From NCBI RefSeq assembly GCF_017811175.1, contig NZ_JACWIJ010000002.1:2976001-3040000 (forward strand): a stretch of DNA of 64,000 nt, given 5' to 3'. Made by a program: the position numbers and the translations under genes. This DNA is from Melaminivora jejuensis. GTDB lineage: Bacteria; Pseudomonadota; Gammaproteobacteria; Burkholderiales; Burkholderiaceae_C. Under the pieces are notes generated by a model. The model made no database searches, had not been told where the DNA came from, and was given only the letters and a program-made list of their open reading frames with translations. Shown piece after piece: positions 9,197 to 18,803 of this stretch; the stretch's first letter is position 1, and each line of letters starts with the position of its first letter.

Positions 9197-10704
9197 CCCT
9201 GCAAGACATTCAGGCCGCCGCCGCCCGGCTGGACGGCCAGGTACTGCGTACTCCCTGTCTCGAATCGCGCACGCTGTCGCAGATCGTGGGCGCGCAGGTC
9301 TTCCTGAAATTCGAGAACCTGCAGTTCACTGCCTCCTTCAAGGAGCGGGGCGCCTGCAACCGGCTGGCGCAGCTCACGGCCGAGGAGCGCGCGCGTGGCG
9401 TGGTCGCCATGAGCGCCGGCAACCATGCCCAGGGCGTGGCGTATCACGCACAGCGCCTGGGCCTGCGCGCGGTCATCGTCATGCCCAGTTTCACCCCCGG
9501 AGTCAAGGTCGAGCGCACGCGCGGCTTCGGCGCCGAGGTGGTCTTGCACGGCGACACGCTGGAGCAGGCGCGCGCCCATGCCTACGAGCTGGCCGAGCAG
9601 CAGCACCTGACTTTCATCCACCCCTACGACGATGCGGCGATTGCTGCCGGCCAGGGCACGGTGGCGCTGGAGATGCTGGCCGAGCAGCCCGATCTGGACG
9701 CGCTGGTCGTCTCGGTCGGCGGTGGCGGGCTGCTGGCCGGCATGGCCACGGCGGCGCGGGCGCTCAAGCCCGGGCTGGAGATCGTCGGCGTGCAGGCGGC
9801 GCGGTTTCCGGCCATGGTCAATGCGGTGCAGGGCACGCAGCACGCGCAGGGCACTTCGACGATTGCCGAGGGCATTGCCGTGGGCCAGCCCGGCGAGATC
9901 ACGCGCGAAGCTATTCGCCGCCTGGTGGACGACCTCTTGCTGGTCGAGGAGGGCGACATCGAGCAGGCCGTGCTGATGCTGCTGGAGATCGAGAAGACCC
10001 TGGTCGAGGGCGCGGGCGCCGCCGGCCTGGCGGCGCTCCTGCGCCACGGCGCGCGCTTTGCCGGCAAGCGCGTCGGCCTGGTGCTGTCGGGCGGCAATAT
10101 CGACCCGCTGCTGCTGGCGGCCATCATCGAGCGCGGCATGGTGCGCTCGGGCCGGCTGGCGCGCATCACCGTCAGCGTGCGCGATGTGCCGGGCGCGCTG
10201 GCGCGCATCACCGCCACCGTGGCCGCTGCCGGCGCCAACATCGAGGAAGTCCACCACCAGCGCGCCTTCACGCTGCTGGCGGCGCAGAACGTGGAGATCG
10301 AGCTGGTGCTGCAAACGCGCGGGCGCGCGCACATCCAGCAGGTGCTGGCCGCCCTGCGCGCCGCCGACATGCAGGCGCAGGAGCACGCCGCGCCCTGCTC
10401 CGCTACACTGGCCGGCACCCCCCCACCCATGAAGCCACCGGAGACGCGCCATGACCCACGACCCTGCTCTTGCTGCCGACACCATCCATCCGGTCGATCC
10501 TGTGGAGTCCGTGGTCGGCGTCATCCCCTTCGTGATCCCGGCGGTGGGCGCGGCCATGATCTTCCTGCTGGCCTTCATCGCCGTGTACGTCGGCTGAGGC
10601 GGCCACGGCCCGCCGCCGTCCCCGCAGCACACGCCCCGCCCTGCAGCGGGGCTTTTTTGTGCCCGATATTTATTCATGCATATTTCAATGCGGATTTTGC
10701 ATAG
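9190..10704 (+). CDS. ilvA: Threonine ammonia-lyase (threonine deaminase), with abnormal C-terminal read-through
   Basis: The PLP enzyme converts threonine to 2-oxobutyrate (isoleucine pathway or threonine catabolism). The PLP lysine is in TASFKERGACN (~residue 53), the glycine loop is SVGGGGLLAG, and a C-terminal ACT-like domain (RITVSVRDVPGALARITATV) follows. Homologues are about 400-415 residues. Here the frame stays open to 504 residues, running through a separate 48-codon gene (10451-10597) and a terminator (10633-10658), so residues after ~410 are not genuine. One base too many or too few near the C7 run at 10418-10424 would end the protein at 10432 or 10454. Confidence 0.9.
   Translation: MLTLQDIQAAAARLDGQVLRTPCLESRTLSQIVGAQVFLKFENLQFTASFKERGACNRLAQLTAEERARGVVAMSAGNHAQGVAYHAQRLGLRAVIVMPSFTPGVKVERTRGFGAEVVLHGDTLEQARAHAYELAEQQHLTFIHPYDDAAIAAGQGTVALEMLAEQPDLDALVVSVGGGGLLAGMATAARALKPGLEIVGVQAARFPAMVNAVQGTQHAQGTSTIAEGIAVGQPGEITREAIRRLVDDLLLVEEGDIEQAVLMLLEIEKTLVEGAGAAGLAALLRHGARFAGKRVGLVLSGGNIDPLLLAAIIERGMVRSGRLARITVSVRDVPGALARITATVAAAGANIEEVHHQRAFTLLAAQNVEIELVLQTRGRAHIQQVLAALRAADMQAQEHAAPCSATLAGTPPPMKPPETRHDPRPCSCCRHHPSGRSCGVRGRRHPLRDPGGGRGHDLPAGLHRRVRRLRRPRPAAVPAAHAPPCSGAFLCPIFIHAYFNADFA
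10451..10597 (+). CDS. 48-residue single-pass membrane protein
   Basis: An ATG at 10451 opens 48 codons to TGA at 10597. The protein has a polar N-terminus (MTHDPALAADTIHPVDPVES) and then a hydrophobic segment (VVGVIPFVIPAVGAAMIFLL, continuing AFIAVYVG) to the end. It is followed within 40 bp by a Rho-independent terminator, which suits a real last gene after ilvA. No family recognised. It overlaps the spurious ilvA extension in another frame. Confidence 0.6.
   Translation: MTHDPALAADTIHPVDPVESVVGVIPFVIPAVGAAMIFLLAFIAVYVG
10633..10658 (+). terminator. Rho-independent terminator after ilvA and the small membrane gene
   Basis: GCCCCGC (10633-10639) pairs with GCGGGGC (10646-10652) around a CCTGCA loop and is followed by six T residues. 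Confidence 0.9.
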
Positions 10705-10930
10705 TTTTGACCCCTATCCGACAGACAAATGCAAGGTGGGTTCATAAAATCGCGGGTTCGTCCGCCGGCATGGATAGACAGTGCGCCGCCGCAGCGCGCA
10801 GCGTCCAGAGCCGTTTTCTCCAAGGCAGCGTCCCCGCTTCACGCATCCGCGCCGGCAGCTGGTGCCGGCCACCGAAGGCCACAGACGCGCACCTTTGAAA
10901 AGACGGTTTTTTCACTTCAAGGTCGCTCCC

Positions 10931-12799
10931 ATGAACGCACCCACCATGCAAGGGCTGGACATCCAGGCCCCCTCCTACGTCAAGAACGCCAGGCTGATTG
11001 CCTGGGTGGCCGACATGGCCGCGCTGTGCAAGCCCGCGCGCATCCACTGGTGCGACGGCAGCGCCGAGGAATACGACCAGCTGTGCCAGCAACTGGTTGA
11101 CGCCGGTACCTTCAAGCGCCTGAACCCGGCCAAGCGTCCCAACAGCTACCTGGCCTGGTCTGACCCCTCCGACGTGGCGCGCGTCGAGGATCGCACCTTC
11201 ATCTGCTCGGAAAACAAGGACGACGCCGGCCCGACCAACAACTGGATGGCCCCCGCCGAGATGCGCGCCACGCTGCAGCCGCTGTTCGATGGCTGCATGA
11301 CCGGGCGCACCATGTACGTGGTGCCGTTCTCCATGGGCCCGCTGGGCAGCCCGATCGCCCACATCGGCGTGGAGCTGTCCGACAGCGCCTATGTCGCCGT
11401 GAACATGAAGATCATGACGCGCATGGGCCGTGCGGTGTACGACGTGCTGGGCACCGAGGGCGAGTTCGTGCCCTGCATGCACACCGTGGGCGCGCCGCTG
11501 GCCGAGGGCCAGAAGGACGAGACCTCCTGGCCCTGCAACCCCACCACCAAGTACATCGTCCACTACCCCGAGACGCGCGAGATCTGGAGCTACGGCTCGG
11601 GCTACGGCGGCAACGCCCTGCTGGGCAAGAAGTGCCTGGCGCTGCGCATCGCCTCCAAGATGGGCCGCGACCAGGGCTGGCTGGCCGAGCACATGCTGAT
11701 CCTGGGCGTGCAAAGCCCAGGCGGCAAGAAGCACCACGTCGCCGCTGCCTTCCCCAGCGCCTGCGGCAAGACCAACTTCTCCATGCTGGTGCCGCCGCCG
11801 GCCTTCGATGGCTGGAAGGTCACCACCATCGGCGACGACATCGCCTGGATCAAGCCCCAGGCCGATGGCAGCCTGCGCGCCATCAACCCGGAAGCGGGCT
11901 ACTTCGGCGTCGCCCCTGGCACCAACATGAAGACCAACCCCAACTGCATGTTGAGCCTGAACCGCGACGTGATCTTCACCAACGTCGCGCTGACCGACGA
12001 CGGCGACGTGTGGTGGGAAGGCATGGAGGCCGACACCGGTGTCGTGCCCGAGCACCTGATCGACTGGCAGGGCCGCGACTGGACGCCGGCCATCGCCCGC
12101 GAGACCGGCGCCAAGGCCGCCCACCCCAACGCCCGCTTCACCGTCGCCGCGACCAACAACCCGGCGCTGGACTCGGCCTGGGACGATCCGGCGGGCGTCA
12201 GGATCGACGCCATCATCTTCGGTGGCCGCCGCTCGACCACCGTGCCGCTGGTGACCGAGGCGCGCAACTGGACTGAGGGTGTCTACATGGCCGCCACCAT
12301 GGGCAGCGAGACCACGGCGGCAGCCTTTGGCAAGCAGGGCGTGGTGCGCCGCGACCCGTTCGCCATGCTGCCCTTCATGGGCTACCACATGAGCGACTAC
12401 TTCCAGCACTGGCTGGATCTGGGCGCAAAGATCAAGGCCCAGGGCGCCGAGCTGCCGCGCATCTTCACCACCAACTGGTTCCGCAAGAACGAGGCCGGCA
12501 AGTTCGTCTGGCCCGGCTATGGCGAGAACATGCGCGTGCTCAAGTGGATGATCGACCGCATCGAAGGCCAGGCTGCCGGGCAGGAAACGCCCTTCGGCAT
12601 CGCCCCCCAATACGCCGAGATCAACTGGAGCGGGCTGGATTTTTCCGCCGCCCAGTTCGACAGCGTGACTGGCATCGACCGCTCCGCCTGGCTCGATGAG
12701 CTGGCCCTGCACGGCGAGCACTTCGACAAGCTGGCCCAGCGCCTGCCCGAGGCGCTGCTGGCCACCAAGGCGCGCCTGCACGAGCGTCTGGGCGCCTGA
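10931..12799 (+). CDS. pckG: Phosphoenolpyruvate carboxykinase (GTP)
   Basis: 622 residues, normal for the GTP-dependent family. It converts oxaloacetate and GTP to phosphoenolpyruvate, GDP and CO2, feeding gluconeogenesis from organic acids. The kinase-1a P-loop [12 protein letters not shown] lies near residues 274-285. The metal/substrate segments [12 protein letters not shown] and [10 protein letters not shown] are present, as is [20 protein letters not shown]. The ATG at 10931 ([14 protein letters not shown]) matches the family N-terminus. The 230-bp upstream region is non-coding. It is monocistronic. Confidence 0.97.
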   Translation: MNAPTMQGLDIQAPSYVKNARLIAWVADMAALCKPARIHWCDGSAEEYDQLCQQLVDAGTFKRLNPAKRPNSYLAWSDPSDVARVEDRTFICSENKDDAGPTNNWMAPAEMRATLQPLFDGCMTGRTMYVVPFSMGPLGSPIAHIGVELSDSAYVAVNMKIMTRMGRAVYDVLGTEGEFVPCMHTVGAPLAEGQKDETSWPCNPTTKYIVHYPETREIWSYGSGYGGNALLGKKCLALRIASKMGRDQGWLAEHMLILGVQSPGGKKHHVAAAFPSACGKTNFSMLVPPPAFDGWKVTTIGDDIAWIKPQADGSLRAINPEAGYFGVAPGTNMKTNPNCMLSLNRDVIFTNVALTDDGDVWWEGMEADTGVVPEHLIDWQGRDWTPAIARETGAKAAHPNARFTVAATNNPALDSAWDDPAGVRIDAIIFGGRRSTTVPLVTEARNWTEGVYMAATMGSETTAAAFGKQGVVRRDPFAMLPFMGYHMSDYFQHWLDLGAKIKAQGAELPRIFTTNWFRKNEAGKFVWPGYGENMRVLKWMIDRIEGQAAGQETPFGIAPQYAEINWSGLDFSAAQFDSVTGIDRSAWLDELALHGEHFDKLAQRLPEALLATKARLHERLGA

Positions 12800-12827
12800 G
12801 AGCGCCCTGGCCTGACCGGCCATGCCG

Positions 12828-12846
12828 GCCCCTGGCAGCCAGGGGC
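12828..12846 (+). terminator. Possible terminator hairpin after pckG
   Basis: GCCCCTGG-CAG-CCAGGGGC is a perfect 8-bp stem 28 bp after the pckG stop. No T-run follows, so it may be a weak terminator or an mRNA 3'-end stabiliser. Confidence 0.45.
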
Positions 12847-12900
12847 TGGGCAGGCCACTGCGCCAGGCCGGCTGTCCACGCCAGTCTGACTGGATTTACA

Positions 12901-12953
12901 GGAAAAGTCCTGGAAACCCTTGACAGGCAAGCGATGGTAGCTATTTTTTCAGG
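12901..12953 (+). repeat. Dispersed ~60-bp intergenic element, copy 3
   Basis: Forward orientation with the core GAAACCCTTGACAGGCAAGC followed by GATGGTAGCTATTTTTT. It lies in the gap between pckG and the next gene. Confidence 0.7.
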
Positions 12954-13001
12954 AGTAAAGCGCCCGTGCGGGCGCGTGCCGCATCAACCCTGCATTGGCC
13001 T

Positions 13002-13226
13002 TCAGAAACGGTAGCGGCGCGTGTCATCGACAGCGATGCCGTTCATGGCGCGGCTCAGGTCAGCCATGATGCGCGCATCGTGCAGGGCGGCGTTTCTGGT
13101 GCGCTCGTCCTCGACGGCGCGCTGGTGCGCCAAGCGCCAGGAGCGCACACCGCGCCGCAGCAACTGCGCCATGCGCTGCACGCCCTGATGGACGACAGGG
13201 TCGTTGGCTTGAACAAAATTCGTCAT
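13002..13226 (-). CDS. Small basic helical protein of unknown function
   Basis: 74 residues starting MTNFVQANDPVVHQGVQRMA, with a GGAG ribosome-binding site 10 bp upstream; an alternative start at 13244 adds six residues. The protein is predicted mostly helical and rich in Arg/Ala, with no membrane segment or known motif. It lies between pckG (plus strand) and the divergent phosphoesterase gene. No family is recognised. Confidence 0.5.
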   Translation of the reverse strand: MTNFVQANDPVVHQGVQRMAQLLRRGVRSWRLAHQRAVEDERTRNAALHDARIMADLSRAMNGIAVDDTRRYRF

Positions 13227-13409
13227 GGCTTGCATCTCCAGCATGTCTGGCCGCCTTCCCGCCTGGGAATCCTGGCCGATGCTGCAATCCTAGGGTTTTC
13301 CCTAGGTTCATGCCATGTCACGGCCCGAAAGCCCATTTCCCGCAGGGATGATGGCGCTGCGCCGCCGTGTGCAGCTCCATGACTTTTCCGTCCTTCCTGC
13401 CAACCTGCC

Positions 13410-14252
13410 GTGAACATCCAGCTCCTGTCCGACCTGCACCTGGAAGCCCAGCCGCAATTTTTCGCCAGTCCCGCCGCAGGGGCCGATGTGCTGGTGCTGG
13501 CCGGCGACATCGGCTCCTACCAGCGCGGCTCGCGTCTGCGCGACGAGGATTTCGGCCTGGCGCGCTTTTCGCCGCTGCCGCAGTACGGCGGCTGGCCGAC
13601 GCCGGTGCTGTTCGTGCCCGGCAACCATGAATACGACGCGCTGGACTTCGACGCCGCGCACGAGCGGCTGCGCGCCACCTGCGAGCGCCTGGGCATCGCC
13701 TGGCTGGAGCGCCAAAGCCTGGTGCTGGATGGCGTGCGCTTCGCTGGCACCACGCTGTGGAGTGACTTCGACGCCATCGCGCTGGCGCGCGGCGGCAACG
13801 CCGAGCAGCGCCAGCGCCAGCGTGCCAAGGCCTTCCGGGCGGCCAACTTCTACCTGGAAAAGACCGGCGGCACGCGCCACGGCCAGCCCTTCCTGGCCGA
13901 GCAGGTGCGCCAGCAGGCGCTGGCCTGCCAGGCCTGGCTGCGCGTTGCGCTGGCCCAGCCCTTTGCTGGCCCCACGGTGGTGGTGACGCACTTTGCTCCC
14001 AGCCTGCGCAGCGCCGACCCGCGCTACGGCCTGGTGCCAGGCACGGCGGGCTTTTGCAATGCGCTGGACGAGCTGTTGCCCGAGGCCGACCTGTGGCTGC
14101 ACGGCCATCTGCACGCGCCCAGCGACTACACCGCGCACGGCCTGCGCGCCGACGGCTCGGTGGGCCGCTGCCGCGTGGTGGCCAACCCGCTGGGCTACCG
14201 GGGCAAGGGCGAGCAAAGAACCTTCGCACCCCACTGCGTGCTCCCCGTATGA
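13410..14252 (+). CDS. Calcineurin-like metallophosphoesterase
   Basis: 280 residues from a GTG start; no ATG fits the conserved N-terminus MNIQLLSDLHLE. The metal-binding motifs appear in order: SDLHLE (residues 7-12), AGDIGS (~32), PGNHEYD (~71), VTHFAPS (~194) and the C-terminal GHLHAPSDY (~234). These define the metal-dependent phosphoesterase fold, probably cytoplasmic. The substrate cannot be assigned from sequence. Confidence 0.88.
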   Translation: MNIQLLSDLHLEAQPQFFASPAAGADVLVLAGDIGSYQRGSRLRDEDFGLARFSPLPQYGGWPTPVLFVPGNHEYDALDFDAAHERLRATCERLGIAWLERQSLVLDGVRFAGTTLWSDFDAIALARGGNAEQRQRQRAKAFRAANFYLEKTGGTRHGQPFLAEQVRQQALACQAWLRVALAQPFAGPTVVVTHFAPSLRSADPRYGLVPGTAGFCNALDELLPEADLWLHGHLHAPSDYTAHGLRADGSVGRCRVVANPLGYRGKGEQRTFAPHCVLPV

Positions 14253-14324
14253 TTGCCCGGGCACATACATGAACAGATGAACAGGCGTGCGGCGCCCCGC
14301 TGCCGCCCACCGGAGGAACGACCT

Positions 14325-14746
14325 ATGAACATCCTGCTCGCCGTGGACGGCAGCCCCTACACCAAGAAGATGCTGGCCTACCTGGCTGCGCACAACGAAA
14401 TGCTGGGCACCGACCACACCTACACCGCCCTCACGGTGCAGCCGCAACTGCCCCGCGCGCCCGGGTGGCGCTGGGCAAGGAGGTGGTCGAGCGCTACTAC
14501 CAGGAGGAGGGCGAGAAGGTGCTGGCCTCGGTCACCAAGTTCCTGAGCCGCCACCATGTCGAGCTCAAGACCATGATCAAGGTCGGCCCGGCGGGCGAGA
14601 TGATTGCCAAGGTGGCGCAGTCGGGCAAGTTCGACCTGATCGTCATGGGCACGCACGGCCACGGAGCCCTGGGCAAGCTGGTCATGGGTTCGGTCAGCAC
14701 CCAGGTGCTGGCCAAGTGCGACGTGCCGGTGTTGCTGGTGCGTTGA
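14325..14746 (+). pseudogene. Universal stress protein (UspA family), frameshifted
   Basis: ATG at 14325 with GGAGG at 14312. The N-terminal frame encodes MNILLAVDGSPYTKKMLAYL (nucleotide-binding start). After ~14450 homology continues in another frame: ALGKEVVERYYQEEGEKVLA to the ATP-binding GTHGHGALGKLVMGS and a VPVLLVR end. One additional C in the CCCC run at 14451-14454 restores a continuous ~140-residue UspA (QLPPRARVALGK). This is probably a sequence error rather than a dead gene. Confidence 0.9.
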
Positions 14747-14760
14747 GGACGGTGGCCGCC

Positions 14761-15354
14761 ATGTCTGCCGTTTCCCTTCCTTGCGACGCCCCCGCCACTG
14801 CCCGTGGCGTGGCCACTCGTCTGATTCGCCTGTCCGCGCTGGGCGTGGCGCTGGCGCTGCTGGGCGGCTGCGCTGCCATGAGCGAGCAGGAATGCCGCAG
14901 CGCCAATTGGTACGAGCAGGGCCAGCGCGACGCGCTGGCCGGCCAGCCGCGCTCGCGCCTGGCCGACCTGCACGAAGCCTGTGCCAAGGCTGGCGCGGTG
15001 CCCAACGACCGCCTGTACCTGGACGGCTGGAGCCGTGGCGTGCATCAGTTCTGCACGCCCGACAACGGCGCGCGCTGGGGCCGCCAGGGCCGCAGCTATG
15101 CCAATACCTGCCCACCGGAGCTCGACCGCGCCTTCAGCGACCGCTACCGGGCCGGACGCCGTGGCTGGGAGGCCGAGCAGGCCGTCAAGCGCCTGCAGGG
15201 CGAGCAGCGCGACAAGCAGCGCGCCCTGGATCAGGCCAAGGACGATGCCGCCCGCCGCCAGGCGCGCGAGCAGCTGCGCTCCATCGACTGGCGGCTGCGC
15301 GATGCGCGCGACGAACTCGACCGCGCCGAGTGGCAATTGCGCCAGCCGTATTGA
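14761..15354 (+). CDS. DUF2799 family lipoprotein
   Basis: 197 residues. After a basic segment, a hydrophobic stretch ends in the lipobox LLGGC (Cys ~38), so the mature protein should be lipid-anchored. The body has the DUF2799 pattern: WYEQGQRDALAGQPRSRLAD, then YLDGWSRGVHQFCTP and GRSYANTCP. The last 60 residues form a charged coiled coil (EAEQAVKRLQGEQRDKQRAL). It starts 14 bp after the UspA gene. Function unknown; envelope location is inferred from the lipobox. Confidence 0.85.
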   Translation: MSAVSLPCDAPATARGVATRLIRLSALGVALALLGGCAAMSEQECRSANWYEQGQRDALAGQPRSRLADLHEACAKAGAVPNDRLYLDGWSRGVHQFCTPDNGARWGRQGRSYANTCPPELDRAFSDRYRAGRRGWEAEQAVKRLQGEQRDKQRALDQAKDDAARRQAREQLRSIDWRLRDARDELDRAEWQLRQPY

Positions 15355-15439
15355 CGGCAAACCTGCCCGGGTCTGGGCAGTCGCCCGATAATTCGTTCTT
15401 TCCCATCCTGCCCGCTGCCACCGCAGCGCGGCGTGCCTC

Positions 15440-16003
15440 GTGAACCCTTCGCCAGACACTCTCTTGGCCACTGCCCGGCCAGCCGATTTTTCCGCCAACC
15501 AGTTTCGCGACGCTTTAGGCATGTTCGCCACCGGCGTGACCATCGTGACGGCGCTGGACGCGACCAGGCGCCCGGTGGGCATGACGGCCAGCTCCTTCAA
15601 CTCGGTGTCGCTCAACCCGCCGCTGGTGCTGTGGAGCCTGGCGCACAAGACCACCACGCTGGCCGCCTTTGCGCGCGGCAGGCACTACGCCATCCATGTG
15701 CTGGCGGTGGAGCAGCGCGAGCTGGCCGAGCGCTTTGCCATGCGCGGCCTCGACCGCTTTGCCGGCGTGGACTGGCAGCCCAATGCCGATGGCGTGCCCA
15801 TCCTGGCGGGCGCGGCGGCGGTCTTCGAGTGCTTCAACCGCAGCCAGTACGACGAAGGCGACCACACCATCCTGATCGGCCAGGTCGAGCGCTGCCGCCA
15901 CCGCGAAGGCAGCTCGCCGCTGCTCTACCACGGCGGCATGTTCTACACCGAGCATCCGCTGGGCAACCTGTCCGAGCAGGCGCAGCGGCCCCTGCACAAG
16001 TAG
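15440..16003 (+). CDS. Flavin reductase family protein (FMN-binding split barrel)
   Basis: 187 residues from a GTG start. Motifs FRDALGMFATGVTIVTALD, GMTASSFNSVSLNPPLVLWS and a C-terminal FYTEHPLG are typical of the HpaC/RutF-like reductases. These reduce FMN or FAD with NAD(P)H for a partner monooxygenase. No oxygenase gene is adjacent, so the partner is unknown. The gene is convergent with minE. Confidence 0.87.
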   Translation: MNPSPDTLLATARPADFSANQFRDALGMFATGVTIVTALDATRRPVGMTASSFNSVSLNPPLVLWSLAHKTTTLAAFARGRHYAIHVLAVEQRELAERFAMRGLDRFAGVDWQPNADGVPILAGAAAVFECFNRSQYDEGDHTILIGQVERCRHREGSSPLLYHGGMFYTEHPLGNLSEQAQRPLHK

Positions 16004-16027
16004 CCGGCAGCTGCGGCAGCGGCACGC

Positions 16028-16291
16028 TCAGCGCGCCGGCTCGGGCAGCTCGACCTTGACTTCGAGCACCTCCAGGTTTTCCTGGCGCTCGAAATGCACC
16101 TTCAGGTCGCTGGAGTCGATCTGTACGTACTTGGAGATCACCGCCAGCAGTTCGCGCTGCAGCGCCGGCAGATAGTCCGGCTGGCTGCCGCCCAGGCCGC
16201 TTCGCTCGTGCGCCAGGATGATTTGCAGCCGCTCCTTGGCCACAGTGGCGGATTTCTTCTTCTCGCCCAGCAGCATTGAAATCAGGGACAT
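16028..16291 (-). CDS. minE: Cell division topological specificity factor MinE
   Basis: 87 residues, the normal length. The N-terminal MinD-activating helix ([18 protein letters not shown]) follows a membrane-targeting start MSLISMLLG, and the C-terminal dimerisation domain follows. MinE stimulates MinD ATPase and sets the pole-to-pole oscillation. Its start is 5 bp from the minD stop. It is last in the minC-minD-minE operon. Confidence 0.97.
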   Translation of the reverse strand: MSLISMLLGEKKKSATVAKERLQIILAHERSGLGGSQPDYLPALQRELLAVISKYVQIDSSDLKVHFERQENLEVLEVKVELPEPAR

Positions 16292-16296
16292 GCTGC

Positions 16297-17112
16297 TTAC
16301 CTCCCGCCAAAGATGCGCTTGAAGAAGCCGGGCTTTTGCACTTCGGTGAAGCGTATGGGCCGCTCCTCGCCCAGAAAGCGCGCCACCACGTCCTTGTAGG
16401 CCTCGGAGGCGTCGCTGCCCGTCAGGTGAATGGCCGGCACGCCCTGGTTGGACGCCTGCAGCACGGCCTCGGACTCGGGGATTACGCCGATCAGCGGGAT
16501 GCGCAGGATGTCCTGGATGTCTTCGATGCTGAGCATCTGCCCCTCCTGCACGCGCGCCGGGTTGTAGCGCGTCACCAGCAGGCGCTCGCGCACGCCCTCG
16601 CCGCCCTCGATGGCGCGGCGCGTCTTGCTGGCCAGCATCCCCAGGATGCGGTCGGAGTCGCGCACCGAGGAGACCTCGGGGTTGGTCACCACCAGCGCTT
16701 CGTCGGCAAAGTGCATGGCGTGCAGCGCGCCGCTTTCGATGCCGGCGGGCGAGTCGCAGACGATGTACTCGAAGCCCATGGCCGTGAGGTCGCCCAGCAC
16801 CTTCTCCACACCCTCGCGCGTCAGCGCCTCCTTGTCGCGCGTCTGGCTGGCGGCCAGTACGAACAGGTTGTCGCACTGCTTGTCCTTGATCAGCGCCTGG
16901 TGCAGGCTGGCCTCGCCCTGGATGACGTTGATGAAGTCATAGACCACGCGGCGCTCGCAGCCCATGATCAGATCCAGGTTGCGCAGGCCGACGTCGAAGT
17001 CGATGACGGCGGTCTTGTGCCCGGCCATGGCCAGGCCGGAAGAAAAGGCGGCGCTGGTGGTGGTCTTGCCGACTCCACCCTTGCCGGAGGTCACGACGAC
17101 GATCTTGGCCAT
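16297..17112 (-). CDS. minD: Septum site-determining ATPase MinD
   Basis: 271 residues. The deviant Walker A motif [13 protein letters not shown] lies at residues 11-23, the [21 protein letters not shown] segment follows, and a C-terminal amphipathic helix ([10 protein letters not shown]) provides reversible membrane binding. MinD carries MinC to the membrane and is driven off by MinE. It lies between minC (37 bp upstream) and minE. Confidence 0.98.
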   Translation of the reverse strand: MAKIVVVTSGKGGVGKTTTSAAFSSGLAMAGHKTAVIDFDVGLRNLDLIMGCERRVVYDFINVIQGEASLHQALIKDKQCDNLFVLAASQTRDKEALTREGVEKVLGDLTAMGFEYIVCDSPAGIESGALHAMHFADEALVVTNPEVSSVRDSDRILGMLASKTRRAIEGGEGVRERLLVTRYNPARVQEGQMLSIEDIQDILRIPLIGVIPESEAVLQASNQGVPAIHLTGSDASEAYKDVVARFLGEERPIRFTEVQKPGFFKRIFGGR

Positions 17113-17149
17113 GTGTGTGGTTTCCTTACTGTATGGGGGCTGGTTCCGG

Positions 17150-17937
17150 TCAGATGGGTTCGATGAGCAGCTTCTCGCCGTCCAGGCGTACCTGGGCGCT
17201 GCGGCCCTTGACCCTGTCGGGCAGTTCGGTGTCGGTAGTGCGGTAGATGCCGGCAATCGAGACCAGTTGTGCCTCCATGCAGGTGGTGAAGATGCGCGCG
17301 CTGGTGTCGCCGCGCGCGCCGGCGATGGCCCGGCCTCGCAGTGGTGCATAGACGTGGATGTTGCCGTCGGCGATCACCTCGGCACCGTCGCTGACCATGG
17401 CCAGCACCACCAGGTCGGCGCCGCGCGCATAGACCTGCTGGCCCGAGCGCAGCGGCTTGTCCACCACCACCGTGCCCAGGCAGGTCGTGGCAGCGGACTC
17501 GGCGCCAGGTGCAGCGTCCGCCGCCGGTGCGGCTTCGGCAGCCGGTGCGTCGGCAGGATTTTCGGGCGCTGGCGCTGCCGAGGTCGGCACGGCGTGGGCG
17601 CGCGGCGCAGCCTCGGGGCGGCGATCAGGCCCTGCTGGTGCGCGGCCAGCATCTGCTGGCTGCTGCCGCCGCGCACGGCCACGGGGCGGGTGCGATAGCG
17701 GCGCAGCTCGGCGATCAGGGCGGCGAAATCCACCGGCCCGGGCGCATCGTGTACGACGCTCAGGTCGATCAGCACCGGGTCGTTGTCGAAGAATTCCGGC
17801 TCGTCGGCCAGGCGCGAGGCCAGCTCGCTGGCCAGCACGGCGCTGTCCGTGCTTTTGATGACCACGGCCACCACCGGCAGGTGGGCGCTTTTCAAATCGA
17901 TGCTGCTGCGGTGGTGGCCCGCGCGGTTGTCAGCCAT
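17150..17937 (-). pseudogene. minC: Septum site-determining protein MinC, frameshifted
   Basis: The N-terminal domain ([17 protein letters not shown] to [20 protein letters not shown]) reads from ATG 17937. The C-terminal beta-helix domain, with the MinD-binding [20 protein letters not shown] and [20 protein letters not shown], is in another frame to the stop at 17150. One additional G (plus strand) in the GGGG run at 17615-17618 joins them as [19 protein letters not shown], giving ~262 residues. MinC inhibits FtsZ assembly away from midcell. Loss would cause minicells, so a consensus error is likelier. Confidence 0.93.
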
Positions 17938-18055
17938 GGAAAGAAAGGCCCGCCAGGGGCGTTGCTGCTCAAAGCCGCAAAGTGTACCTGTCCGCCTTGC
18001 GGGCGCGATTGCGCCTGCGGTGTGTCGTGGTAACAAAAGCAAGGAGCGCGCCACG

Positions 18056-18694
18056 CTAGAGCTTGGGGATGCGGATACGGCTGATCATCAGCGAGCCCGA
18101 CAGCGCAAACAGCAGCACCAGCGGGTGCAGCGTGAAGCCGGCCAGGCGCACGCTGCCCAGCCACAGCTGCCCGCGCAGCGCGCCCAGGGCGGCGGCCAGC
18201 GACAGCAGGCCGACCAGCACGATGGAGGTCGGGATAGGCGTGCCCTCGAAGTAGGCCACCTTGGCATCGTCCGAGCCTGCCGACAGCGCCTCGGCGGTGA
18301 CGTTGTAGCGCGCCAGGCGCGAGACGCCGCAAGCGACGAAGTAGGCCAGCACGATGCGGTCGAACAGGCCCTGCATACCGCAGGCATAGGCCAGCACGGC
18401 GGGCGCCACGCCGAACGAGATCACGTCGGCCAGCGAGTCCAGCTCGCGCCCCATGGCCGAGAACTTGCGCCGCCAGCGCGCCACCCGGCCATCAAGCACG
18501 TCGAAGACCAGCGCCGCCAGCACCAGCGCCGCGGCGAAATGCACGTGGCGCGCGTCCTGCGTTTCCAGGAAGCTCATGGCGGCGAACAGCGCGCCCACGC
18601 CGCACACGGCGTTGCCCAGGGTGAACCAGTCGGCCAGATGGAACTGGCGGATCATGGAAAAGGGCTGGCGCGGAGGCGGCGGGGCGGCGGGCAT
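18056..18694 (-). CDS. pssA: CDP-diacylglycerol-serine O-phosphatidyltransferase
   Basis: 212 residues from MPAAPPPPRQPF; a later start at MIRQF (18655) is possible. The CDP-alcohol phosphatidyltransferase signature is visible as DGRVARWRRKFSAMGRELDS, matching DGxxAR(x8)Gxx(x)D(x3)D. Several transmembrane segments follow. The enzyme makes phosphatidylserine, the precursor of phosphatidylethanolamine, at the inner membrane. The length is shorter than fused forms and fits PssA type II. Confidence 0.88.
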   Translation of the reverse strand: MPAAPPPPRQPFSMIRQFHLADWFTLGNAVCGVGALFAAMSFLETQDARHVHFAAALVLAALVFDVLDGRVARWRRKFSAMGRELDSLADVISFGVAPAVLAYACGMQGLFDRIVLAYFVACGVSRLARYNVTAEALSAGSDDAKVAYFEGTPIPTSIVLVGLLSLAAALGALRGQLWLGSVRLAGFTLHPLVLLFALSGSLMISRIRIPKL

Positions 18695-18803
18695 CGCGCC
18701 ATTGTCGGGCGTCGCCAGCGCGTGCCGTGTCGGACGCCGGCGCGTCGCGCGCCTGCGGGAGGGAGGGCGTGCGCCGAACGCACAGCACTCCACGCCAGCG
18801 CTT

